Of a stretch of 64,000 bases of DNA, positions 26,117 through 34,162 are shown piece after piece (within the stretch, counting starts at the first letter, position 1; every line of letters starts with the position of its first letter). A program made the translations under genes and the position numbers. The notes beneath the pieces were generated by a model. That model worked only from the letters and a program-made list of their open reading frames with translations, was not told the origin of the DNA and did no database searches. This DNA comes from DATKHR01 sp036557365 (GTDB lineage Bacteria; Acidobacteriota; Vicinamibacteria; Vicinamibacterales; CAVVIG01), in assembly GCA_036557365.1 (NCBI GenBank), contig DATBHR010000098.1, forward strand, positions 62,001-126,000, written 5' to 3'.

Positions 26117-28552
26117 ATGTCCGACCTGCGCTACGCGCTGCGCGTGCTCGCCGCGCGACCGGGATTCTCGCTGGTCGCCATCCTCACGCTCGCACTCGGC
26201 ATCGGCGCGAACACCGCGATCTTCACGATCGTCAACGCCGTACTGCTGCAGCCGCTGCCGTTCGAAAGCTCGGACCGGCTGATGCTCGTCCTCGAGCGCA
26301 ACGGACCGTTCCTGTCCACGCCGACGACCAGCTGGCAGAACTACTCCGACTGGCGCGACCAGAGCCAGTCGTTCGAAAGCTTCGGCGCGTTTCGAAATCT
26401 GACGATGACGTTGAGCGGCGGTCCGGAACCCGAACGCGTGCCCGCCAAGATGCTGTCGTCGGCAGTCCTGCCGGGCCTTCGTGTCTCGCCGGCCATCGGT
26501 CGCACGTTCACCGCGCAGGACGATGTGCAGGGCGCTGAGGGAGTCGTGCTGCTCAGCGACGCGCTCTGGCGGCGTCGATTCGCAGCGGCGCCTGACGTCG
26601 TCGGCCGTGCGATCACGCTCGACAACATGCCGTACACCGTCGTCGGCGTGATGCCTCCGCACTTTCAGCTGATGCAGGCGGCCGACATCCTGCTCCCGAT
26701 GGGTCCCTGGGCTGCGACGCTCCCGGACGATCGCGGATGGCATCCCGGCATCTGGCCGCTGGCGCGCCTGAAGCCCGGCACGAGCGTCGAGCGCGCGCAG
26801 GCGGAGATGAACGTCATCTCCGAGCGACTTGCCCGTGAATATCCGACGTTCAACCACAATCTGTCAGCCGAGGTGCGGCCGCTTCAGGAGTTCGCGGTCC
26901 AGAACGTGCGGCAGTCGCTGCTCGTGCTCGTGGCGGCGGTCGGATTCGTCCTGCTCGTCGCGTGCGCGAACGTCGCGAATCTCCTGCTCGCGCGCGCGGT
27001 CGGACGTCAGAAGGAAATCGCGATTCGAACCGCCATCGGCGCCAGCCGGCTGCGCATCGCGGGACAACTACTGACCGAAAGCGTGCTGCTCGCGCTTGCG
27101 GGCGGCGCGGCGGGCCTCCTCCTCGCGTTCTGGAGCGTCCCGCTGCTCGCCCGGCTTGCGGGTCCGAACGCGCCCGCCGCGGGCGCGATTGCGATCGATC
27201 GCGTCGCGCTCCTGTTCACGCTTCTCACCTCCGTCGCGACGGGCATCGTGTTCGGCATGGTGCCGGCCATGCAGACGACGCGCGTCGACGTGGCCGCCAC
27301 GATCAACGAAGCGGGCCGCGGTACTGCGGCCGGCGCAGGTCATCATCGTTTGCGCAGCCTCCTTGTCGTCGTCGAGATGACGCTCGCGACGGTGCTGCTC
27401 GTCGGCGCGTCGCTCCTGACCAAGTCGCTGATACGTTTGCAGGACGTGCCGCCGGGATTCAAACCCGACGGACTCCTCGTCGCCGATGCGCCGTTGTCGC
27501 CCGTGTCGTACGCGACGGCCGACAAGCGCAATCAATTCGTCGATCGGCTGCGTCCGCGCCTCAAGGAAATCCCTGGCGTTCGCCTGGCCGAGATCGCGAC
27601 GGCCCCTCCGTTCTCCGGCGGCGGATCGACGATTCACTTCAACATCATCGGCCGGCCGCCGAAGGGACCCGAAGATTTCATCGCCACCGGATATCGCGCG
27701 GTCGGACCGGATTATTTCGCCACCCTCGGCATTCCGATCGTTGCGGGACGCGCGTTCACGGAGCGCGACCGCGATCATTCGCGGGCCGTCGCCATCGTGA
27801 ACGAGACGTTCGTTCGTCGCTTCTTTGGCGGAAACGTCCGCGCGGCGCTCGACAGCCGCACGCAGCTCGGCGCGACGCCGGACGACGATCCGGAGGATCC
27901 GATCGCGGACATCGTTGGCGTGGTCGGCGACACGCAGCAGGCGTTCGAAGCCACCGTGCAGCCGACGATGTTCGTGCCGTACCTGCAGCATCCAATCGAA
28001 GTCATCGGCGGGCTGTACCGCGCGGTGACGATCGTCCTGAGAACCGACGGGGATCCGCTCGCGCTGGCACCATCGCTGCGCGCGGCAGTACGCGACATCG
28101 ATCGCGAGCAGCCGCTGGTGCGCCTGCGGACGATGCGCGAGGCCATGAGCGAATCGGTGGCCGAGCCACGCCTGCGGACGACGCTGCTCACGCTCTTTTC
28201 CGGCGTCGCGCTGGCGCTGTCGCTCATCGGCGTCTACGGCGTGATGTCGTACTCCGTCAGCGAACGCGCGCACGAAATCGGCGTGCGCATCGCGCTCGGC
28301 GCGTCGCCGGGCGACATCCGGTCGCTGATCGTTGGAGAAGGACTGAAACTCGCCGCGGTCGGCGTCGTCATCGGCGTCGTTGCGGCACTGTCGACGTCAC
28401 GCGCGCTCAACACGCTCCTCTTCGGCATCAGCGCGAGCGACCCGGCGACGTTCCTGCTCGCGGCGGTGGGACTGACAGCGGCGGCCGTCGCCGCCGTCTA
28501 CGGACCCGCGCGGCGCGCGAGCCGCATCGATCCGATCGTCATGCTGCGCTGA
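26117..28552 (+). CDS. ADOP-type ABC permease (MacB/FtsX family)
   Basis: The 811-residue fourth ADOP paralogue has LRYALRVLAARPGFSLVAIL and LALGIGANTAIFTIVNAVL at the start, GFVLLVACANVANLLLARAVGRQKEIAIRTAIGASRLR in the first FtsX block, and SVSERAHEIGVRIALGASPGDIRSLI in the second, ending YGPARRASRIDPIVMLR. The ATG is 6 bp from a TAGAAT -10. The M20 hydrolase gene follows after 8 bp, so both are probably on one transcript. This copy is on the opposite strand from the other three. Confidence 0.92.
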   Translation: MSDLRYALRVLAARPGFSLVAILTLALGIGANTAIFTIVNAVLLQPLPFESSDRLMLVLERNGPFLSTPTTSWQNYSDWRDQSQSFESFGAFRNLTMTLSGGPEPERVPAKMLSSAVLPGLRVSPAIGRTFTAQDDVQGAEGVVLLSDALWRRRFAAAPDVVGRAITLDNMPYTVVGVMPPHFQLMQAADILLPMGPWAATLPDDRGWHPGIWPLARLKPGTSVERAQAEMNVISERLAREYPTFNHNLSAEVRPLQEFAVQNVRQSLLVLVAAVGFVLLVACANVANLLLARAVGRQKEIAIRTAIGASRLRIAGQLLTESVLLALAGGAAGLLLAFWSVPLLARLAGPNAPAAGAIAIDRVALLFTLLTSVATGIVFGMVPAMQTTRVDVAATINEAGRGTAAGAGHHRLRSLLVVVEMTLATVLLVGASLLTKSLIRLQDVPPGFKPDGLLVADAPLSPVSYATADKRNQFVDRLRPRLKEIPGVRLAEIATAPPFSGGGSTIHFNIIGRPPKGPEDFIATGYRAVGPDYFATLGIPIVAGRAFTERDRDHSRAVAIVNETFVRRFFGGNVRAALDSRTQLGATPDDDPEDPIADIVGVVGDTQQAFEATVQPTMFVPYLQHPIEVIGGLYRAVTIVLRTDGDPLALAPSLRAAVRDIDREQPLVRLRTMREAMSESVAEPRLRTTLLTLFSGVALALSLIGVYGVMSYSVSERAHEIGVRIALGASPGDIRSLIVGEGLKLAAVGVVIGVVAALSTSRALNTLLFGISASDPATFLLAAVGLTAAAVAAVYGPARRASRIDPIVMLR

Positions 28553-28560
28553 GGCTGCCA

Positions 28561-29808
28561 ATGGATGCCACCCGAGTCATCGCGGATCTGAAGGAGCTGG
28601 CCGCCCGGACGGGCAACGCCGACGGCGCGCAACGACTGGCCTGGGGACCGATCTGGCGCGACGCACGCGACTGGTTCCGCGGCAAGGTCGGCGAACTCGG
28701 TTTGAGCATCAAGTCCGACGCCGCCGGCAACAACTGGATCACGGTTCCGGGAGCGACGACGAAGACCGTCATCGTCGGCAGCCATCTCGATTCCGTGCCG
28801 AATGGCGGGTGGCTCGACGGCTGCCTCGGCACGCTCGCGGCGCTCGAAGCGGTCCGGATGTATGCCGCCGCAACACCGCCGGTGACGATCGCGCTCGTCG
28901 ATTGGGCTGACGAAGAGGGCGCGCGGTTCGGCCGCAGCCTGCTCGGATCGTCAGCGGCGGCCGGCGAGCTGCGAGCCGAGGACGTGCGCGAGCTCCGCGA
29001 TCGTCAGGGCGTGCGCCTTGCCGACGCACTCGCCGAAAACGGCGTCGCGATCGATCGCATGCTCGACGCACAGCGCGAATTGAAGGCGATCGACGCGCGC
29101 GCGTATCTCGAGCTGCACATCGAGCAGGGACCCGTGCTCGAATCGATGAACAAGTCGACCGGCGTCGTCCTCGGCACCTTCGGCGTGCAGCGGCACATGC
29201 TCCGGTTCACCGGTCAGGCCGCCCACTCCGGGTCCACGCCGATTCCGATGCGGCGCGACGCGTTCCTGGCGGCGGCAGAGACCGCGCTCGCATGTCGCGA
29301 GATCGCCACGCGCCACTCGCGACCCGGTCCAGGCGGCAACGTCGTCTGCACCGTCGGCGTTGTCAACGTCGAGCCCAAGATCGTGACTGCCGTGCCCGGC
29401 ATCTGTGAGATATCGCTGGATCAGCGCGCGCTCGACGCCAACGTCCTCGCGGCGATGCTGCGGGATGCGCAGGCCGCCGCGGCGCAGGCCGCGCGTGCGA
29501 ACAACGTCGCGGTGGCGTGGCGCGAGATTTGGAAGATTGAGCCGCGACCGTTCGACCCGACGCTCATCAAGCTCTGCGAAGAAGCCGTTCGCGAAGAGAC
29601 CGGCGACGCGCCGCGGTTACCGTCCGGTCCGCTGCACGACGCGGCGGAAATGGCGCCGCACATGCCCGTCGTCATGATGTTTGCCTATTCGTCGAACGGC
29701 CTGTCGCACTGCAAGGAAGAAGACACGCCGCTGCCGCATCTGGAAAAGAGCATCCGTGCGTATCTGCGCCTCGTGCAGAAAACCGTGGCGCACGTCGCGG
29801 CGTCCTGA
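28561..29808 (+). CDS. M20 family amidohydrolase (N-carbamoyl-L-amino acid hydrolase/allantoate amidohydrolase type)
   Basis: The 415-residue cytoplasmic metallo-amidohydrolase shows the first metal ligand site VGSHLDSVPNGGWLDG (HLD...D), the WADEEGARFGRSLLGSSAAAG site with the catalytic Glu pair, and LELHIEQGPVLE. The dimerisation-domain segment TGQAAHSGSTPIPMRRDAFLAA and the final MMFAYSSNGLSHCKEEDT histidine region also match this group. Such enzymes hydrolyse N-carbamoyl amino acids, ureidoglycolate or allantoate. No hydantoinase lies nearby, so the substrate is open. The ATG at 28561 follows the ADOP gene by 8 bp. Confidence 0.9.
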   Translation: MDATRVIADLKELAARTGNADGAQRLAWGPIWRDARDWFRGKVGELGLSIKSDAAGNNWITVPGATTKTVIVGSHLDSVPNGGWLDGCLGTLAALEAVRMYAAATPPVTIALVDWADEEGARFGRSLLGSSAAAGELRAEDVRELRDRQGVRLADALAENGVAIDRMLDAQRELKAIDARAYLELHIEQGPVLESMNKSTGVVLGTFGVQRHMLRFTGQAAHSGSTPIPMRRDAFLAAAETALACREIATRHSRPGPGGNVVCTVGVVNVEPKIVTAVPGICEISLDQRALDANVLAAMLRDAQAAAAQAARANNVAVAWREIWKIEPRPFDPTLIKLCEEAVREETGDAPRLPSGPLHDAAEMAPHMPVVMMFAYSSNGLSHCKEEDTPLPHLEKSIRAYLRLVQKTVAHVAAS

Positions 29809-29811
29809 CGA

Positions 29812-30246
29812 TTACTTCTTGTCGCAGTCGCCGAGGCGCTTGCCGGTGTACTTCATGGTCATCGAGCGGCCGCTGCGATCCATCCGGATGGTGCCCGTGT
29901 AGGTGTCGCCGCTATAGACCATCTCGCCGGTGCCCGTCGTCGGCGGCGGGCCGTCGCACTGGAACGACCACGAAACTTTGTCCGTTTCGTGCTTCGCGTC
30001 GCTGACCTTGCAGTTCGCCATTCCGCGTCCACGGCCGTCGCTCTGCAACAGCGTCTTCTGCGGATCGCGGGCCTCTTCCGGCGTCACGCAATGCGTGGAC
30101 GTCGTCGGCGGCATCATCTGCGGCATGCCGTCCATTTCCATCTGCATCGTGACTTCCCACTTGCCGTCGCGGCGTGCGCCCTGGGCCAGGAGCGGAACTG
30201 CGATGGCGGACGCCGCCAGGATGGTCATCAGTCTCTGTACGCGCAT
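29812..30246 (-). CDS. DUF3617-like secreted protein
   Basis: The 144-residue protein has a signal peptide (MRVQRLMTILAASAIAVPLL, cleavage after LAQ). The mature part matches the DUF3617 pattern: GKWEVTMQMEMDGMPQMMPP, then THCVTPEEARDP, then CKVSDAK and a C-terminal SWSFQC, TGTGEMVYSGDTYTGTIRM beta-strand region with a final Cys. Four cysteines could form two disulfides. The family is periplasmic and of unknown function. The ATG at 30246 lies 6 bp from the palindromic -10 shared with the divergent gene at 30268. The stop is 4 bp from the convergent M20 gene. Confidence 0.85.
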   Translation of the reverse strand: MRVQRLMTILAASAIAVPLLAQGARRDGKWEVTMQMEMDGMPQMMPPTTSTHCVTPEEARDPQKTLLQSDGRGRGMANCKVSDAKHETDKVSWSFQCDGPPPTTGTGEMVYSGDTYTGTIRMDRSGRSMTMKYTGKRLGDCDKK

Positions 30247-30252
30247 GCCGGG

Positions 30253-30260
30253 ATTATAAT
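30253..30260. promoter_or_regulatory. palindromic bidirectional -10 (ATTATAAT)
   Basis: Only 21 bp separate two divergent start codons (30246 minus, 30268 plus). The palindrome ATTATAAT sits in the middle, leaving 6 bp to the left ATG and 7 bp to the right ATG. Both transcripts would be leaderless. Confidence 0.6.
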
Positions 30261-30267
30261 TCGCGCG

Positions 30268-30441
30268 ATGCGGACCCTCTGCTGGACGCTCATCGCGCTC
30301 GCCGCCGCGGCCTTCATCGTCGGCACGGCCACCGCCTTCGCCCATCAAGTGTTCCTGCTCGAGCCAGTGGGCTACTGGCGCGGCGCCGTCGGGTTCCTGC
30401 TCTTCGCCATCGCGTTCCGCCTGATGGAATCACGTTCGTGA
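30268..30441 (+). CDS. small membrane protein (57 aa)
   Basis: The 57-residue protein has two hydrophobic segments (about 5-25 and 36-52) separated by HQVFLLEPVGYWRGA. I know no named family for it. The ATG follows a TATAAT -10 by 7 bp. The stop TGA overlaps the GTG start of the bicupin (GTGA), so the two are translationally coupled; it may be a membrane partner of that exported protein. Confidence 0.6.
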   Translation: MRTLCWTLIALAAAAFIVGTATAFAHQVFLLEPVGYWRGAVGFLLFAIAFRLMESRS

Positions 30442-31115
30442 ACCGGACTGCCGCGGCCGCCTGCATTGCGGCGGTGCTGTCAATCGCCGTGTGCGCCGGT
30501 CAGGGCGAGACCAGGCTGGCCGTCGCGGCGCCCGAACGGACATCCGTCCTCGACAACGGGACGACGGCGGTGTCGCGTTTCAGCTTCGCGGCGGGCACGC
30601 GTGAGGAGACGCACACGCATCCGTTTCCGATTCTCATCGTGCAAATCACGCCCGGACAGCTGACGGTGATGGATCGCGAGATGGTGCGCGTCGGCGGCCG
30701 CGCGGGAGAAGTCTGGTTCATTCCCGCCAACGTGCCTCACGCAGCCACGAATCGATCCACCGGATCGATTGCGATCCTCCAGGTCGGCATCAAGCCCGAG
30801 CGCCAGCCGGCGCCGGCCGCGCCGCCGACAACCGCGCCGCCCGGCATTACGCGATCGACCATCGTCGACAACGACGATGTGCGCGTGGTCCGTGTGCGAT
30901 TCGCGCCAGAGGGACGCGAGCCGCTGCACACGCACCCGAACGACCTGCTGACGATACAGGTGACTGGCGGTCGCGTGGAGATCGTCATGGGCGCGGAGCG
31001 CTCGACCGCCGAGCGCGAACCCGGCTTCGTGCAATTCGTGGGACGCGGGGTCTCGCACGCCTACGCGAGCGCCGACTCCAAACCGTTCGAGCTCCTCAGC
31101 GTCGCGTTCAAATAA
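30438..31115 (+). CDS. exported bicupin protein
   Basis: The 225-residue protein starts with GTG overlapping the preceding stop. It has a short N-terminal hydrophobic stretch (AAAACIAAVLSIAVCAG) that may be a signal peptide. Two cupin beta-barrels follow, with metal-ligand motifs ETHTHPFPIL (about residue 55) and PLHTHPNDLL (about 165), each followed by a G-x-V/W-FIP or FV-x-R-G-V-x-H strand (GEVWFIPANVPHAA, GFVQFVGRGVSHAY). Cupins bind metals and small acids, and some are dioxygenases or isomerases; the activity cannot be read from sequence. The repeat suggests internal duplication. Confidence 0.82.
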   Translation: MNRTAAAACIAAVLSIAVCAGQGETRLAVAAPERTSVLDNGTTAVSRFSFAAGTREETHTHPFPILIVQITPGQLTVMDREMVRVGGRAGEVWFIPANVPHAATNRSTGSIAILQVGIKPERQPAPAAPPTTAPPGITRSTIVDNDDVRVVRVRFAPEGREPLHTHPNDLLTIQVTGGRVEIVMGAERSTAEREPGFVQFVGRGVSHAYASADSKPFELLSVAFK

Positions 31116-32279
31116 TCAGGAAGACGCCGGTTCCGTACTCGGCCGTGCGGTCAGCGCCGTACGCGCCGCGAGCACGCGCGTCTTCGCTTCGTCGCGCGTG
31201 GGCGCCAGCGCGGTGAGATGTCCCATCTTCCGGCCGGGCCGCGCTGCGGTCTTGCCGTACAGGTGCAGCTTGACGTCGGGGAACGCGAGCGCTGCGGGCC
31301 AGTTCGGCGCGCCGTCCGACCAGAGATCGCCGAGCAGATTGACCATCGCGGCGGGCTGCAGCAGTTCGGTGGACCCGAGCGGCAGGCCGCAGATCGCGCG
31401 GAGCTGCTGCTCGAACTGACTGGTACGGCAGCCGTCGAAGGTCAGGTGACCCGAATTGTGCGGCCTCGGCGCGATCTCGTTGACGTACAGCTGCTCCTGT
31501 TTGGTGACGAAGAACTCGACGCACAACAGGCCGACGTACTCGAGCGCTTCCATGATCGCGAACGTCGATTCGACCGCGGCCTCGGCGATTTTGTCGTTCA
31601 CTGAGGCCGGTGCGACGGTGATGTCGAGGATGTGGTGCTGGTGCGTATTCTCGAACACCGGGAACGCCGATCGATCGCCCGAAACTCCGCGCGCCGCGAT
31701 GACCGAGATCTCGCGGTCGAGATCGACGAACGTTTCGAGAATCGCTTCGTGCCGGCCGAGGGCGTTCCACGCGGCTTCGAGATCGTCGACGGTCGGCACC
31801 CACACCTGTCCCTTGCCGTCGTAGCCGAACGACGCCGTCTTCAGCACCGCCGGAAATCCAACCGCGCGCGCGGCGGCCAGAAGCTCCTCCGCCGAACGGA
31901 CCGGAGCGAACGGCGTGACCGCCACACCCAGCTCTCCGACGAATGTTTTTTCGCGAAGGCGATGCTGGGCGACGGCCAGGGCACGGCCGCTCGGCCGCAC
32001 GATCGCGTGCTCGGTCGCCACCGCGGCGGCATCGGCCGAGACGTTCTCGAATTCGAAGGTGACGACGTCCACGGCGCGGGCGAAGCGGCGGATGGCGTCG
32101 AGATCGTCGTAGGGTGCGTTGACCTCGACGTCGGCGAGCTGGCCGGTCGGCGTGTCGTGCTCGGGCGCGAGCGTGTGGACGCGGTAACCGAGTCGCCGCG
32201 CTGCCATCGCGAACATTCGTCCGAGCTGACCGCCGCCGAGCACGCCGACAGTCGATCCGGGGGGTATCACAGCCGCCAT
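31116..32279 (-). CDS. purK: 5-(carboxyamino)imidazole ribonucleotide synthase
   Basis: The 387-residue ATP-grasp enzyme carboxylates AIR with bicarbonate and ATP in purine synthesis. Visible are the N-terminal VGVLGGGQLGRMFAMAARRLG, the ATP-binding AVLKTASFGYDGKGQVWV, EFFVTKQEQLYVNEIAPRPHNSGH (metal and ATP contacts) and C-terminal GRKMGHLTAL. The gene follows purE on the same strand. I chose ATG 32279 because the family N-terminus begins a few residues later; ATG 32306, which overlaps the purE stop by 11 bp, would add nine residues and is also possible. It ends directly next to the convergent bicupin gene. Confidence 0.95.
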   Translation of the reverse strand: MAAVIPPGSTVGVLGGGQLGRMFAMAARRLGYRVHTLAPEHDTPTGQLADVEVNAPYDDLDAIRRFARAVDVVTFEFENVSADAAAVATEHAIVRPSGRALAVAQHRLREKTFVGELGVAVTPFAPVRSAEELLAAARAVGFPAVLKTASFGYDGKGQVWVPTVDDLEAAWNALGRHEAILETFVDLDREISVIAARGVSGDRSAFPVFENTHQHHILDITVAPASVNDKIAEAAVESTFAIMEALEYVGLLCVEFFVTKQEQLYVNEIAPRPHNSGHLTFDGCRTSQFEQQLRAICGLPLGSTELLQPAAMVNLLGDLWSDGAPNWPAALAFPDVKLHLYGKTAARPGRKMGHLTALAPTRDEAKTRVLAARTALTARPSTEPASS

Positions 32280-32295
32280 GATTCGAAACCGCGCG

Positions 32296-32778
32296 TCAAA
32301 GCTCATGGCTGCGCACGTCGGCAGCCATCGCGGCGCGATACGCCTGCAGCTTCGTACGCAGATCGGGCCGCGTGGTCGCGAGAATCGCGACGGCAAGCAG
32401 CCCCGCGTTTGCCGCGCCCGATGCGCCGATGGCCACCGTCGCGACCGGCACACCTTTCGGCATCTGCACGATGGACAGCAGCGAATCGAGACCGTTCAGC
32501 GCAGCGCTTTGGATCGGTACACCAATGACGGGGACCACCGTCTGCGATGCAACCATGCCCGGCAGGTGGGCCGCGCCGCCGGCGCCGGCGATGATCACCG
32601 CGAGACCGCGCGTCGCCGCCGTCGTCGCGTACTCCGTCATCCATGCGGGCGTGCGATGCGCCGAGACGATCTTGCGCTCGTGCGGCACGCCGAACTCGTT
32701 GAGGATGTCGGCGGCTTTCTGCATGGTGTCCCAGTCGGACTTGCTGCCCATGATCACGCCGACGAGTGGTGAGGACAT
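32296..32778 (-). CDS. purE: N5-carboxyaminoimidazole ribonucleotide mutase
   Basis: The 160-residue class I PurE converts N5-CAIR, the product of PurK, to CAIR. It has the signature GVIMGSKSDWDTMQKAADIL, the SAHRTP motif with the catalytic His, and IAGAGGAAHLPGMVAS with the second active-site His. It is first in a purE-purK operon. On the minus strand a TATTCT -10 lies 9 bp before the ATG, back to back with the promoter of the M16 peptidase gene at 32813. Confidence 0.96.
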   Translation of the reverse strand: MSSPLVGVIMGSKSDWDTMQKAADILNEFGVPHERKIVSAHRTPAWMTEYATTAATRGLAVIIAGAGGAAHLPGMVASQTVVPVIGVPIQSAALNGLDSLLSIVQMPKGVPVATVAIGASGAANAGLLAVAILATTRPDLRTKLQAYRAAMAADVRSHEL

Positions 32779-32800
32779 GAAGTCGATAGAATATCAGGAG

Positions 32801-32806
32801 TAGAAT
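32801..32806 (+). promoter_or_regulatory. -10 element TAGAAT, putative leaderless promoter
   Basis: TAGAAT is followed by 6 bp (cgcgag) and the ATG at 32813 of the first M16 gene. No Shine-Dalgarno sequence intervenes. Confidence 0.5.
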
Positions 32807-32812
32807 CGCGAG

Positions 32813-34162
32813 ATGAAACGCGCGATGCTGCTCGTCGCGGTGCTCTGGGCCACTTCAGCTGCGGCGCAGGCGCCCGCAGCGGCACCGCGAATCGAGCTGA
32901 CCTACTCGCAGTTCACCCTGCCGAACGGCCTCAACGTCATCCTGCACGAAGATCACACGGTCCCGGTGGTCACGGTCAACACGTGGTACCAGGTCGGGTC
33001 GGCGCGCGAAAAGCCCGGCCGCACCGGCTTCGCGCATCTTTTCGAACATTTGATGTTCATGGGTTCCGGCCACGTCAAGCCCGGCGAGTTCGACGAGCTT
33101 CTCGAAGCGACCGGCGGCGACAACAACGCGTCAACCGGAAGCGATCGGACGAACTACTGGATCAACGTTCCGTCGAACTCGATCGAGCTGGCGCTGTTCC
33201 TCGAGTCCGACCGCATGGGCTACCTGCTGGACACGATGACGCCGAAAACCGTCGACGCACAGCGCGACGTCGTGAAGAACGAGCGGCGGCAGAGCGTCGA
33301 GAACCGTCCGTACGGAACTGCTGATGTCGTGCTCGGCGAGATGCTCTTCCCTGAAGGCCATCCCTATCATTGGCCGGTGATCGGCTACATGCCCGATCTC
33401 ACCGCCGCCAGCTACGAAGACGTGGTCGAGTTCTTCAAGAAATACTACGTGCCGTCGAATGCCAGCCTCGTCGTCGCCGGCGACATCGACACCGCGCGCA
33501 CGCGGGCACTCGTCGAGAAATGGTTTGCCGACATCAAGCCGGCGCCGCCGGTCGACCCGTCCGCGATTCCTCCGGCCGTGCTGAAGGACGTTCAGACGAA
33601 GACGATCACCGATCGCGTGCAGCTGCCGCGGATTTACCTCGCGTGGATCACGCCACGGCATCTCGAGCCGGGAGACGCCGCACTCGACGTCGTGTCGGCC
33701 GTCCTCAGCGGCGGCAAGAACTCGCGGCTCTACAAGCGCCTCGTCTACGACCTGCAAATCGCACAGGACGTGAACGCGTTCCAGGCATCAGCCGATCTGG
33801 CGTCGACGTTCGAGGTCATCGCGACGCCGCGTCCCGGACATACCGTCGCCGAGGTGCAGAAGATCATCGACGAAGAGATCCTGAAGCTGCAGCAGGAAGA
33901 ACCGACGGAACGTGAGATGGAGCGCGCGCTCAACCAGATTGAAGCGTCGTTCTACAGCCGCATGGAGCGCGTCGGCGGCTTCGGCGGCATCGCCGATCAG
34001 ATCAATTCGTACTACCTCTCGACCGGCGATCCTGACTGGTTCAACGAAGACCTCTCACGGTATCGCGCGTTGTCGCCGTCGGACATCCGCGCGGCAGCGG
34101 AGCGCTTCCTTCCAATCGGCCGTCGCGTCGAGCTGACGGTCGAACCGCAGGGGAAACCGTGA
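32813..34162 (+). CDS. M16 family zinc peptidase, catalytic subunit
   Basis: The 449-residue exported protein has a signal peptide (MKRAMLLVAVLWATSAAAQ). The inverted zinc motif HxxEH is H75-LFE-H79, with the second Glu in the RRQSVENRPYG region about 76 residues later, so this is the active member of an M16B heterodimer. Its C-terminal half has the M16 fold, with the SGGKNSRLYKRLVYDLQIAQ strand-helix. M16 peptidases form a clam-shell chamber that degrades peptides. The stop overlaps the start of the second M16 gene (TGATG), so the two subunits would be made together. Confidence 0.94.
   Translation: MKRAMLLVAVLWATSAAAQAPAAAPRIELTYSQFTLPNGLNVILHEDHTVPVVTVNTWYQVGSAREKPGRTGFAHLFEHLMFMGSGHVKPGEFDELLEATGGDNNASTGSDRTNYWINVPSNSIELALFLESDRMGYLLDTMTPKTVDAQRDVVKNERRQSVENRPYGTADVVLGEMLFPEGHPYHWPVIGYMPDLTAASYEDVVEFFKKYYVPSNASLVVAGDIDTARTRALVEKWFADIKPAPPVDPSAIPPAVLKDVQTKTITDRVQLPRIYLAWITPRHLEPGDAALDVVSAVLSGGKNSRLYKRLVYDLQIAQDVNAFQASADLASTFEVIATPRPGHTVAEVQKIIDEEILKLQQEEPTEREMERALNQIEASFYSRMERVGGFGGIADQINSYYLSTGDPDWFNEDLSRYRALSPSDIRAAAERFLPIGRRVELTVEPQGKP

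Noticed and set aside
26054..26857. N-terminal extension of the PEP mutase-family gene to give 540 residues
   Set aside because: The extension is antisense to the start of the ADOP gene at 26117 and lacks family sequence; ATG 26053 matches the family N-terminus.
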